Below, piece after piece: positions 45,804 through 57,800 of a DNA stretch of 64,000 bases. Every line of letters starts with the position of its first letter. The stretch's first letter is position 1. The stretch is from Rutidosis leptorrhynchoides. Its lineage: Eukaryota > Streptophyta > Magnoliopsida > Asterales > Asteraceae. The translations under genes were made by a program, and so were the position numbers. The stretch covers positions 149,406,501 through 149,470,500 of the forward strand of contig NC_092338.1 in the NCBI RefSeq assembly GCF_046630445.1. The letters run 5' to 3'. A model generated the notes under the pieces. It did no database searches and had not been told where the DNA came from. It was given only the letters and a program-made list of their open reading frames with translations.

Positions 45804-45885
45804 TGATGTCAAAGCAGAGGTGTATATAAAATAGTTTATATTTTACTAGGAAAAACTATTAAATACGATACAATTTTACACAAGA
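45804..45885 (-). repeat. LTR fragment of element C (outer 82 bp)
   Basis: Identical to the first 82 bp of the complete LTRs, then switches to leader sequence at AAGA, a 4-bp microhomology present in both parents (LTR CACAAGA, leader AATAAGA). Confidence 0.93.
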
Positions 45886-46976
45886 GAGAAAAAGAGTTCG
45901 TCGCAAAAGGTCGAAAAAGAAAAATGGTTGAAAAATAAAAGGTGACGGAAAAATAAAAGAAACTTATAAAAACTTAAAAATACTTAACTAATTTAACCTT
46001 ATTACTACAACTAACTTAAAATTATAATCGCAAATTGATATTACTAATTGGAATGATAATTGGTACATAGTAAAAGGTGTCTAAAAATATTAAAGCTTAC
46101 CGGAAAAACTAAATCCCAAATAGAAATAACTTAAAAAGAAACTAAAACTTAAAAAGGCGTCGCAAAATTCTAAAGTACCTAAATATTAGTCTAAAGAAAA
46201 AGCACTTAAGGAATTCTACGGCAAAGCCTAAAAATATAGGAGTAAAAATGACTATGGCAAAAACTAAGTTTAAAATTAAATATGAGCTAAGAAATACAAA
46301 TATTACGCTACAACGATTAAAAAGGTACAAAATATAAAAATATACAAAAAGTTGTAAAAAGTACAATTTTTATAAAAATATTATTTTTATATTATTTTTT
46401 TAATAAAACTACTAATTTTACAATTTAATAAAACTAATTTAACTAAAATATATAAATAAAAAGTAAAAGTAAAATTAAAACTAATAATAATAATAATAAT
46501 AATTAGGTTTAAATAATAATAATAATTAATTAAAATCCGTAATTAATGCAGAATTAGGGCTTCTGTGCGCGTGTCAGAAAGGCTCCGCGACTTGCGGTAT
46601 TCAAGGCTTCAAACCCCGCGACTCGCGGGGTTCAGAAATTCAGTTGACAGCTTAGAATTTTTACGCGTTTTTCTATTTTTTTTTATTTTTTTATTTTCTG
46701 TTTTCTATTTTTATATAATTAAAAGATGTTTAATAAAATTTATATTATTATAAACTAAAATAAAAATAAAGAAACTTATAAAACTTAAATATTTAACAAA
46801 ATCTTAAAAATACTTATATTTTTGTTTTTCTTTTTATATTTTCGAATAATTAAAACGTATTTTTTTACAAAAACGAATTTTAATAAAAGTTAACTAAAAC
46901 TCTTTTTTTTTTTTTATATTAGCGTTGCGCTTCCGGCTTTTAAGATGAGTTCCCCGGCAGCGGCGCCAAAAATACT
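45882..46976 (-). repeat. Duplicated leader and primer-binding region of element C (second unit)
   Basis: Matches 60761-61853. It contains the primer site (46949-46968; minus-strand TGGCGCCGCTGCCGGGGAAC), related to the tRNA-Asp primer site of Athila elements. It carries GC hairpins at 46584-46597 and 46612-46632. It stops before any gag sequence. Confidence 0.92.
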
Positions 46977-48954
46977 TGATGTCAAAGCAGAGGTGTATAT
47001 AAAATAGTTTATATTTTACTAGGAAAAACTATTAAATACGATACAATTTTACACAAGATATTTATTTATTTATAGAATGGATATACTTAAACCTTGCTAC
47101 AACACTTATAGGCAGTGTACCTAATCGTACAGTAGTGTAGTTTTTAGTAAGTCCGGTTCGTTCCACAGGGAAATCTTTAAACAAAGCTCAACGCTATATT
47201 AGTTTACTTTTATAAAAATACAAATATATATATAAGTAATATTATTATTATAAAGGGGGGTTTTTTACCGTTTAATGACCGGTTTGTCGATTTTAAGACT
47301 TTAGTCGCAGTTAAAACCTAATGTAAAATATAAAATAAATACAAGACTTAAATTAAAGCGTAAAGTAAATAACGATAATGAAATTGCGAATAATAAAAGT
47401 GCGATAAAATAAACTTACGATAATTAAAAAGTACGATAATTAAAAGTGTGATTAAATAACAATAAATAAAAGTGCGATAATTAGAAGTGCAATTAAATAT
47501 AAAATAAAGGAAATTAAATATGAAATAAAAGAATTATGCTTATTTAAACTTCCGTAATCATGATGTTTGACGTGTTGATTTTAGTTTTATGCCCATGGGT
47601 TAATTGTCCTTTGTCCTGGATTATTTAATATGTCCGTCTGGTTTTTGTCCATAACAGTCCATCAGTCATAAATATAAATTGCAAGTGTCCTTGTCAAATT
47701 ATTATTATACCCGAAGATAAATATTCCAACTAATTGGGGATTCGAATTGTAACAAGGTTTTAATACTTTGTTTAATGAATACACCAGGTTATCGACTGCG
47801 TGTAAACCAAGGTTTTACTACTTTGTTAACAATTACACCAATTACCCTTGAATGTAATTTCACCCCTGTTTTAATTATTCTAGTGGCTATTAATCCATTC
47901 CCGTGTCCGGTTAAATGAACGATTATTCGTACATATAAATACTCCGCCCATCGTGTCCGATCGAGTGTATATGGTAATTTATAGGGACGCCCAATTGTAA
48001 ATCTTTATATTAACATTAACAAACTTTCATTTAATTAAACAAATATAAAGCCCATTAATAGCCCATAGTCTAATTTCCACAAGTGTCGTTCTTTTGTCCA
48101 AACCCCAATTATGGTACAAAGCCCAATTACCCAATTTTAGTAATTAGCCCAACATCATGATTACTTCGTTTTAAATAAGCATAATAATAACTTAGCTATG
48201 AGACATTAATATAAAAAGGTTGAACATAACTTACAATGATTAAAAATAGCGTAGCGTTACACGGACAGAATTTCGACTTACACCCTTACAACATTCACTA
48301 ACATACCCTTATTATTAGAATTAAAATTAAAATTAAAATTAAAATATAAATTATATATATATATTGTATATATTGAGAGATGAGAGAAATAAGATATGAA
48401 ATTTGATCAGAATTCGGTTTGCTTTATAGCCAGAGTTGAATTTTGGGGCTCCGCGACTCGCGGCAAAATGCTCTTCAAACTCCGCGAGTCGCGGAGATAG
48501 TATTTACAGCTCAGTCCTTGGAGTTTTCTCTGCCGACGGTTTTTTATATATAAATATAATATATATATAATTAATTATATATTATATTATATTTATATAC
48601 ATAGTTAACTTGTAATTTTTAGTCCGTTGCGTCGAGCGTTAAGAGTTGACTCTGGTCCTGGTTCCGGATTTTCGAACGTCCTTGCGTACAATTTTATATT
48701 TTGTACTTTGCGTTTTGAATCTTGTACTCTTGTAATTTCGAGACGTTTCTTATCAATAATTGGAACCTTTTTGATTGTCTTTTGTACTTTTGAGCTTTTT
48801 GGTCGTTTGCGTCTTCAATTCGTCGAATCTGTCTTTTGTCTTCACCTTTTATTATTTAAACGAATATCACTTGTAAATAGAACAATTGCAACTAAAAGCT
48901 TGTCTTTCTTGAGGAATAATGCTATGAAATATATGTTCGTTTTTAGCATTATCA
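46977..48954 (-). repeat. Middle LTR of element C, 1978 bp
   Basis: TGATGTCAAAGC to AGCATTATCA. GC hairpins lie at 48451-48463 (CCGCG/CGCGG around ACT) and 48480-48496 (CTCCGCG/CGCGGAG around AGT). It serves as 3' LTR of the intact unit and 5' LTR of the deleted one. Confidence 0.95.
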
Positions 48955-51036
48955 AATATTCCCACACTTGAGCGTTGCTTGTCCTCAAGCAATATCGTCT
49001 TGAAATACTAGAATCACTTCTTTATTCTTCACACTTTGTACATCAGTGATTTCTATACGGCGGTATAAACAATGGTAGTAACGATATGGTTTACAGTCCC
49101 ACATGACTATAAAAATTTAGATCCATTAAGGAAATTGGATCTTTATGAAAACATTTGATCTTTTGAAAATTAAACCTAGTTTTTTACCCTAGATAAGTTT
49201 TCCGGAATAACCCTTTACCGGTGTTTGCAAAATATTTTTGTGGGTTTGGTGGGTTTTAGATTTGAAAATTTTAGCTCAAAACTTACGGTTTTGTGTCACC
49301 CACTTGCTATCCTTGTATTTGGAAAGCAACACGTCCAGTTTACTTGTCCCGTATATTACCTTTCGGTAAACTACCGTCCGGTTGTAAAGGAAAGCGTTGA
49401 ACAAGCAACTGTTAAGGCAATGTCCCGTGACATGCTTTTGATTATGGTCTATAACGTGTCGGACGCAATTACTATCCTTGGTAGGAGCAATAGTAAAGCT
49501 CACCCTTATAATTTGTCGGTCTGGCACAAGGTCCTGTCTTTGACCATGTTATGCAACCACCGTTCTTACGGTTGACACCCGATTTAGTTCAGGTGACCTA
49601 ATGAATTCCAGGTGAATTCCTAGGATTTTACGTTCAATGGTAATGAACGCATTGAAAATAGGGTTTTCAGAAAACAAATCGGTTTGTAATTTTTTTCAAA
49701 ATATTTTCTCGTTTAAGCTCGAGTTTAGATATCATTGAATTCCATGAGTTTGAATTCTCAATCTTTAAGGTCAATCTCTAGGATTGAGTAATATCAGTCT
49801 TAAAAGCTGATTTTTAATCTTTAAGGAGATTATCCTTTCTGGGGATCTGATTCATTAGTCTTATCAAGCTAATTTGCACGGTGCCCCCCCATTGTACGAG
49901 ATAAATCCTTCTCATGGTTAGGATAAATCTGACCACTTGGCGACCCTGTTTAATGCTGAGGTCCGTGGATTTCCTGCTGATTTTAGTGATGACTTTTCTA
50001 GATTTTTCGTCAACCTACAGCTGGTCTGGACGACAACTTCATGACCTAAATCAAAAAGCGCGTGTCTTTTTCGGAAGACTTTACTTCCTTTTAATGATGG
50101 AATTGATTCATCATGTAGATCCATCTCTTCTTTTCTTTCATCGGGTAAAATAGTTTAGTTTAGTCCAAAGCAAAAGTATTTTCAGTTATTTGTTACAGAT
50201 ATATGTGACATATGTTTAAAATAACTTGGTAAATTTTTCCACACTTGGCTTTTATTTTCCTTTTTATCGTCCTCTATTCCATTTTTAAATGAATTTTGAC
50301 ATTTTAGTTTGTTTCTTAATTTATGTTCTTTCTGAGATAACAATAATTTCGGTGTTTAAAACCTAGTTTTATCGTTCATAAATATGTATAAACATGATTT
50401 GAATTCATTTAATTGAAAATTTTCAAAAATTTTACTAGAATTGGGTAGTCAGTATATAAGACTAGGGCTGTTCTTTTTTTATCAGAGAGCACTAGATTCT
50501 AATACAACTACTGCTTTACTAGTATTTTTAATGGTAACCAAGTGTTTAATATAAAAATTTTAAAATCCGAAAGAATTTAACCCCTTCCCACACTTAAGAT
50601 CTTGCAATGCCCTCATTTGCAAGAAATCAGTAACAATTTAAATTATTGAGGGTGATTTGTGTGAAAATGATTAAATTTTACCAAAGTTTCCAAATATATT
50701 GGCGTTTGTTTGCTGAATGATAAATGGTGCACATCATTTGTTCATTCCGTCTTGTTGTTATTTCACATATATTTTGCATCTTGTCGTCAAAATTAGTTGC
50801 TTTTGCTGAACTTAATGCCAGTCTTTGAAAATGCGTTGTTTTACCCTGTTGTGTACATAAGATAAACTGCAAACATATATACATATTTTTGAAGTTTGGT
50901 ATATTACCCCACATTCAAAAATTATTAAAATCTAAGAATAAAAGTTAGATAATTAAAAAAAATGATTACAATATTAACAAAAGTATTAAACATATCAATA
51001 ATTACAAATTACAAAATAAAAAAAATAATAAGTAAA
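48955..51036 (-). other. Element C long 3' untranslated region with repeated polypurine-like motifs
   Basis: The polypurine tract against the LTR reads AAGTGTGGGAATATT on the minus strand (48955-48969). Related AAGTGTGG motifs occur at 50235-50248 and 50583-50598. No domain is recognised in the ORFs at 49225-50153 on either strand. Confidence 0.65.
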
Positions 51037-52389
51037 CTAAGGATGATATTGGTACCAATAGGGGTTCCAGGCATAACCATAAGTGCTATAGAATGCTTCG
51101 GCAGGGTCATACGTAGGATATGGTGGCTGCATCTCTATCGACCAAGGAGGGAAGACGGGTTTCGGTGTAGGAATATAGTTTCTACCTATATGTTGGCAAT
51201 GAGCTATGATCTGGTTCTGATGAACTTGCCAATCTTCAAATGCTCTCTGTCTAGCATTTTCGTATTCCTGAGAAGCTATAAACCTATGCATTTCTTGCAT
51301 CTCATTCCCCCCTCCTACATTACCTTGCTGCTGGTTTCTCTCCACCTGTGGATGTCTACCATGGTATCGTACTGCGGCGTTATTTCGCCTCTTCAAAACT
51401 TTCGCACCATGGTATACATTTAAACCTATAGTGTCGCGGGGTTCCGGCTCTTCTAGTAATAATTCCCCCCGACTTATATCCACACCGAGATATTCACCAA
51501 TCAAAGTAATAAAAATACCACCTCCTATTATGCTATGTGGTCGCATCCCCCGAACCATAGCTGATAAATAATAACCCACACAATATGGTATACTTACAGC
51601 GCTTTGTGGGTCTCGAATACACATATGGTAAAACAAATCCTGTTCATTTACTTTTTCTTTGTTCTTACCCCTTTGTGTAATCGAATTAGCTAAAAACCTA
51701 TGTATCACTCTTAATTCGGCTCTATCTATATCCAAATAAGAGTAGTTTCCCCCTTTGAAATGGTGATGGCTTGTCATTTGACTCCACACACCGTGTGTAT
51801 CAAAATTCTCATCTATCTTTCTACCGTTTAGTATCAATCCTCTACAATCGGCAGACGCTAATTCCTCAGGCGTATATATACGTAAAGCCTGAGCCATGTC
51901 CAGTAAAGACATGTGGCGCATCGAACCGCCTAACAAAAATCTAATAAAAGAACGATCGGTTAAACTAGCTACCCGATCATTCAACTCTATACTACATAAC
52001 AACTCTTCACACCATACTTTATATACAGGTCTGCGTATGGTGAATAAACATATCCAGTCATTAAAAGAAGAATTACCATACCTCTGTACAAGTAATTCCC
52101 TAATTGGCCCGGCCAATTCTACAGCTTCTAAGGGTCCCCATTCTATGACCCTCGGTACCTCAACAACCTTAGAGTGAAGAGTATGCAAACCCCGTTGATA
52201 TTTTGGATAATCTATCCAAAGTCTGTCAAATCTCAGGTTCTGGTGCAATTCTTCCAAGTGCATATCCAAAAAGGTCATGACTGGATGAGGTACATCCTGC
52301 TTGTAGTAGTTATCTACCTCCTGTTGTTCCAAATTCTCAGCAGGAGCATTGCGGGCTTGGGATGAAGATTCACCCCTTTCATTCTGCAA
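51037..52389 (-). CDS. Athila ORF-1-type protein in the envelope position of element C
   Basis: This intact frame of 450 residues lies downstream of gag-pol on the same strand. The body (residues about 35-330) has the arrangement of the Arabidopsis Athila ORF-1 family (family knowledge): WGPLEAVELAGPIRELLVQR, then LTDRSFIRFLLGGSMRHMS with LAQALRIYTPEE-like text, then a histidine- and glycine-rich middle (SHHHFKGGNYSYLD), then CVGYYLSAMVRGMRPHSIIG. The last 120 residues are polar, ending in a proline-, tyrosine- and tryptophan-rich tail. No clear signal peptide or strong membrane helix is seen, so an envelope role is unsupported; only its position is envelope-like. It would need its own mRNA, splicing or re-initiation. 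Confidence 0.8.
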   Translation of the reverse strand: MQNERGESSSQARNAPAENLEQQEVDNYYKQDVPHPVMTFLDMHLEELHQNLRFDRLWIDYPKYQRGLHTLHSKVVEVPRVIEWGPLEAVELAGPIRELLVQRYGNSSFNDWICLFTIRRPVYKVWCEELLCSIELNDRVASLTDRSFIRFLLGGSMRHMSLLDMAQALRIYTPEELASADCRGLILNGRKIDENFDTHGVWSQMTSHHHFKGGNYSYLDIDRAELRVIHRFLANSITQRGKNKEKVNEQDLFYHMCIRDPQSAVSIPYCVGYYLSAMVRGMRPHSIIGGGIFITLIGEYLGVDISRGELLLEEPEPRDTIGLNVYHGAKVLKRRNNAAVRYHGRHPQVERNQQQGNVGGGNEMQEMHRFIASQEYENARQRAFEDWQVHQNQIIAHCQHIGRNYIPTPKPVFPPWSIEMQPPYPTYDPAEAFYSTYGYAWNPYWYQYHP

Positions 52390-54248
52390 AACACATCAAG
52401 CACAAATTTTGTGCATCCAAATATGCATTAGTGTCAGCAAAATCATCAATCAAAATAATTACAATGACATTATCAATTTATATCAAACTTAAGCTTATTT
52501 TCACATTTTTATCAAATCTACACTTTTTCAAATAAGCATATACGAAAATTTTCGCCAAGTTCATAAGCATTCAACTCAAATAACATGTCAAAATAATCAT
52601 TACTAGCAATTAAACAAGTCTCAAATGGCATTATCTTTCAAAAATCAAGTTCATGAATTTTAGACTTGAAAAAGTCCACTTTAATTCTCAAAATCATGTT
52701 TAGGCTCAAAGTTTGGATCATTTAACTACCTAGACATGTTACACTACTCAATTTAGCAACAATTCATGACAAAAATCGGCCATAACCTGTTTATATCAAA
52801 AAGCCCCAAATTGCTCAAGAACACAAACCCTAGATTACTCAAAATTTGAAGTTTAAGGCTTCTAATCATGTTAAACAGCATCAATCTAGGTTATACAAGC
52901 ATAATACATAAACAATTTAAGTCTAATTACACTAAAAAGCATCAAAATCAAATTGGGGAAAAAAATAGCTCAAGAACACCAAATTTCGAATTAAATGGTG
53001 TTTAGGTGTAGAAATTTACCGTTTTTCTTGAGTAATTCTTAGTAGCATCCTTCTCAACATGATTTTAGCAAAAAATTTGGTGATTAACGGTTAAAAATTG
53101 GAATTTTTGGGGGTGTTTTTCGGGTTTTTCGGGTCTGTTTTCGCAGTATTTTTGCTGTGTTTTTGAGTTGTGGAGTATACTGATCGTTCAGCTATTTTTA
53201 TTTTTTTTCTGGGTTTTGGTCCCTCCGCGAGTCGCGGAGATTTCCCTTTAAAACTCCGCGAGTCGCGGAGTTTGCTCTTTTTTTTTTTTTTTTTTATAAT
53301 CTTTAACTTATAAAACAATTAAGTATTTAATTTTAAAATTTTGTTTCCCTTGTTATTTAGGACGAGGTCGTTTCGGATCGATGTCCTAGTCCGTCCTCCG
53401 ACAAAATTTTAAAATTTGTCTTTTTGTAGCGATTGTTTTAAAAGCTAAGATTTTCGGGTTTTTTAATGTTTTTGGCATACTTTAAATCAATAAGATTAAA
53501 AATAATGATAATAAAAGTTCTCGTCCCTCCCTCGGGTAAAGCAATTTCGGTTCAAAGACCTAGTCTTCAACTTACGACGAATTTTAAAAATCATATTCTT
53601 AACTTAATGAGATAAAGTAAATTTTTGTTTTTAAATTCACACAACTTAAATATAAAATTCAAAATTAATATTAAAAATTCACACCAAACTTAAAATTTGA
53701 AATGCATAAAATTAAAAATTCATATTTTAAAAATTAAAAATTCACACTAACTTAATTTAAAAATTTATAAATTCATATCAAACTTATATTAATTTTTCAA
53801 ATATTTACAATTTTAAATATATTGTTTTTACAAAGTTTACAATATTAATTTAAGATTTAAATATTAATTTTAAAAACATGGTAAAAATAAAATTAAAAAT
53901 CTTTTTGTCTTTTTATCCCACTTTAATCAATCAAATATTATCAAAAATATGCGCCCCTCTTTTCGGTAAAGTAATTTCGGTTCCAAGACCTAATTTAACT
54001 CATGACGAATTTTTGAAATATTTTGGGTTGATTGTTTAAAGATATTTATACCTTAAGAATAAACGTTAAATTTCGCAGTGATATAATAAATTTTTGAATG
54101 ATATCAATAATTTCGGTCGCCAAACCTAATTTTATTCAATACCAATTTAATACTTTTTAGCGAACAAATTAGCGTTTATTATCAAAAGGTTAAAAATAAA
54201 AATAAAAATAAAAAAAAACTGTACAGACATACCTGTGAAATAGATTTC
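52390..54248 (-). other. Element C spacer between the zinc-knuckle ORF and ORF3
   Basis: AT-rich and non-coding. It contains two strong GC hairpins (53223-53239 and 53251-53273), a T-run at 53278-53297, low-complexity AAATTCACAC-type repeats (53600-53830), and three diverged copies of a TTTCGGTTCCAAGACCTA-type motif near 53545, 53975 and 54108. Confidence 0.65.
53223..53273. repeat. Pair of GC-rich triloop hairpins upstream of ORF3 (element C)
   Basis: CTCCGCG/CGCGGAG around AGT (53223-53239) and AAACTCCGCG/CGCGGAGTTT around AGT (53251-53273), a perfect 10-bp stem in an AT-rich background. Confidence 0.92.
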
Positions 54249-54665
54249 TTAGTTATATGATCTATTCCATTCATAAGATAGTTGGTTTAATTGGTTTTCC
54301 ATGGCTGCATAGGCGTAACCCCGAGCATTCAGTGTCTTTTCTTCTAAACATATGAACGGTCCGTCTCTGCATAAAGTAACAAATTCGGTATTTGAATAGG
54401 TTTGATTATTTGAACATTTACCTCCATGTGACCATTTTCCGCATTTGTGACATCTTTCTAGGTGTCTTGCTCTTCTTTTCGCTGCGGATTTTGATTTTCC
54501 TTTACCAAATTGTAACTTATTATCTTCGCATCTGGATTCTTTTCTAACTCCGTCCATTCTTTCTCTGATTACTGATACTAATTCACTCGGTAGTATGTCA
54601 TTATTACGTTTAGTGATCAAAGCGTGTAGCATTAGACCATGGTTTAGTTCACAGGCAGTCTTCAT
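54249..54665 (-). CDS. Small zinc-knuckle-like protein between pol and ORF3 of element C
   Basis: This frame of 138 residues starts MKTACELNHGLMLHALITKR. A basic stretch (FGKGKSKSAAKRRARHLE) is followed directly by CHKCGKWSHGGKC, a CX2CX4HX4C zinc knuckle as in nucleocapsids. The tail is polar. It lies 171 bp after the gag-pol stop on the same strand. I do not recognise a named family. It could be a separate RNA-binding protein or an upstream exon of ORF3; no firm splice site was identified. Confidence 0.6.
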   Translation of the reverse strand: MKTACELNHGLMLHALITKRNNDILPSELVSVIRERMDGVRKESRCEDNKLQFGKGKSKSAAKRRARHLERCHKCGKWSHGGKCSNNQTYSNTEFVTLCRDGPFICLEEKTLNARGYAYAAMENQLNQLSYEWNRSYN

Positions 54666-54826
54666 TTCGTAGAAACCTAAAAAAATAAAAATTCAGAATG
54701 GGGGGAGAAGACTAGTTCTTTAGGGTCTGCTAGGGAAAGACCATACGTGTTCCATTTTCGAGAACTACACGAAAACAGACAATCTAACTCTAACAGAAAT
54801 ACATATTATCCTTTAAAGACTTGATT

Positions 54827-54842
54827 CTCCCCACACTTAGTT
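54827..54842 (-). other. Polypurine-like motif overlapping the gag-pol stop of element C
   Basis: The minus strand reads CTAAGTGTGGGGAGAAT, close to the terminal polypurine tract AAGTGTGGGAATATT; the TAA stop codon is within it. Internal copies of this kind could prime plus-strand DNA; that role is inference. Confidence 0.55.
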
Positions 54843-57800
54843 AGCTGTGGTGTCAAAATTGTGATTAACTTCGTTGTCGACTTCCATCGGACCATGTATG
54901 TAATGTTTAACTCTATGATCATTAACTTTAAATTCAATCCCATTTGAATTTATTAATTCTATCGTTCCGTATGGGAAAACTCTTTTGACTATGAATGGTC
55001 CAGACCATCTTGATTTCAATTTTCCAGGAAATAGCTTGAATCGTGAATTGAAAAGAAGAACTCTGTCTCCTTCTTTAAATTCCTTTGAACTTCTGATTCT
55101 TTTATCATGCCATTTCTTCGTTCTTTCTTTATAGATTAACGAATTTTCGTATGCTTCATGTCTTAATTCTTCTAATTCGTTTAGTTGACTTAATCGTAGA
55201 CGTCTGGCTTCATGTAAATCAAGATTACATGTCTTCAAAGCCCAAAATGCTTTGTGTTCAATTTCTACTGGAAGATGACATGCTTTTCCATAAACAAGTC
55301 TAAAAGGTGTGGTTCCAATTGGAGTTTTGTAGGCTGTTCTAAAAGCCCAGAGTGCATCCTCCAATTTAATGGACCATTCCTTCGGATTTGATCCTACGGT
55401 TTTCTCTAGAATACGTTTTAAAGCTCGGTTGGTATTTTCAACTTGTCCACTTGTTTGTGGATGATATGCGGTGGAGATTTTATGAGTTACTCCATATCTT
55501 TTAAGAACTTTCTCAAGTTGATTATTACAGAAATGAGTACCCCGATCACTTATTAAAGCTTTCGGTGTTCCAAACCTTGCAAAAAGACGTTTTAAAAAGT
55601 TGACTACAACTCGTGCATCGTTAGTTGGGAGAGCTTGTGCTTCCGCCCATTTAGATACATAATCAATGGCTACGAGTATATATAGATTATTATGAGATTT
55701 TGGAAATGGACCCATAAAGTCAATACCCCAAATGTCAAATACTTCACATACTTGGATGACATTTTGTGGCATTTCATCACGTTGACTTATTTTTCCGGCC
55801 CTTTGACATGCATCACAGGATTTGCAAAGAAGGTGTGCGTCTTTGTAAATTGTAGGCCAATAGAATCCAGCTTCATAAACTTTTCTTGCTGTTAGTTGAG
55901 GCCCATAATGCCCTCCTGTTGGTCCTGTGTGACAATGGTTTAATATTTTACTGGCTTCATCTCCGAATACACATCGGCGTATTATTCCATCGGGACAACT
56001 TTTAAACAGATGTGGATCTTCCCAGAAATAGTGTTTTATATCACTGAAGAATTTCTTTCGTCTTTGGTACGATAATCCTTTTTCAAGGAATCCACAAACT
56101 AAGTAGTTTGCATAGTCTGCAAACCATGGAATTTCTTTATAATCTATCTTCAATAGATATTCATCAGGAAAGTTGTCTTGTATGGCTGATTCATTTAGAA
56201 CTTCTAATTCGGGATTTTCAAGACGAGAAAGATGATCAGCGGCGAGATTTTCTGCTCCTCTTTTATCTCGGATTTCAATATCAAACTCTTGTAAGAGTAA
56301 GATCCAACGGATTAATCTTGGTTTAGCATCTTGTTTTGAAAATAGGTATCTAAGAGCAGAATGGTCGGTATAGACCACCGTTTTTGCTAGAACGAGATAT
56401 GATCGAAATTTGTCAAAAGCAAAGACAATATCAAGGAGTTCTTTTTCAGTAGTTGTATAGTTCGTTTGTGCTCCTTGTAATGTCTTACTAGCATAATATA
56501 TAGGTTGAAATCGTTTTTCAATCCTTTGTCCTAAAACGGCTCCCATTGCAAAATCACTTGCATCGCACATTAGTTCAAATGGTAGATTCCAATTTGGTGT
56601 TATCATGATCGGTGCATTAGTGAGTTTTTCTTTAAGAATATTAAAAGATTTGATACACTCATCTGAAAAGATGAATGGAGCATCCTTTTCTAGGAGTTTA
56701 TTCATAGGAGTGGCAATTTTAGAAAAATCTTTTATGAAACGTCGGTAAAAACCGGCATGCCCTAGAAAACTCCTAACTCCTCTAACATTGGTGGGATGTG
56801 GAAGTTTAGCAATTACATCTACTTTAGCTCTATCCACTTCAATTCCTTCTTTTGAAATTTTATGTCCAAGAACGATGCCTTCTTTAACCATGAAATGGCA
56901 TTTCTCCCAATTAAGTACTAGATTTGATTTTTCGCATCTAATTAGCATTCGTTCCAGATTAACTAGACATGATTTAAATGTATCACCGAAGACTGAAAAG
57001 TCATCCATGAATACTTCCATGCATTCTTCTATCATGTCATGAAAAATCGCCATCATGCACCTTTGAAAGGTTGCAGGGGCGTTACAAAGTCCAAATGGCA
57101 TGCGTTTGTAAGCAAAAGTACCATAAGGGCACGTGAATGTGGTTTTCTCTTGGTCCTCGGGTGCTATTGGAATTTGAAAATATCCGGAAAATCCATCTAG
57201 AAAACAATAGTAACTATTTCCGGCTAATCTTTCCAACATTTGATCTAGGAAAGGTAAGGGAAAGTGATCTTTTCTGGTGGCGTCATTTAATTTTCTATAA
57301 TCAATACATACACGCCATCCTGTTACAGTCCTAGTAGGAATAAGCTCATTTTTCTCATTTGTAATGACAGTCATGCCACCCTTCTTAGGCACGCATTGAA
57401 CTGGGCTTACCCATGGACTATCAGAGATTGGATAAATTAAACCTGCATCTAGCAGTTTAATAATCTCTTTCTTAACTACATCTTGCATATTAGGATTTAG
57501 TCTTCGTTGGCGTTGCACATACGTTTTATGACCTTCTTCCATAAGGATTTTATGTGTGCAATACGAAGGACTTATTCCTTTAATATCATGAATCTTCCAT
57601 GCAATGGCTGGTTTATGAGCTTTCAACACAGAAATGAGTTGTGATTTCTCATTTTCAGTAAGAGAAGACGATATTATTACAGGTAATTCAGATTCACCAT
57701 GTAAATAAGCGTATTCCAAATGGTTTGGAAGTGGCTTTAACTCTAATTTCGGAGGTTCTTCTATCGATGATTTGTATCGATATCTGTCTTCTTCTTTTAG

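Noticed and set aside
49225..50153. Plus- and minus-strand ORFs in the 3' untranslated region of element C
   Set aside because: No domain, no conserved wording, and they overlap on opposite strands.
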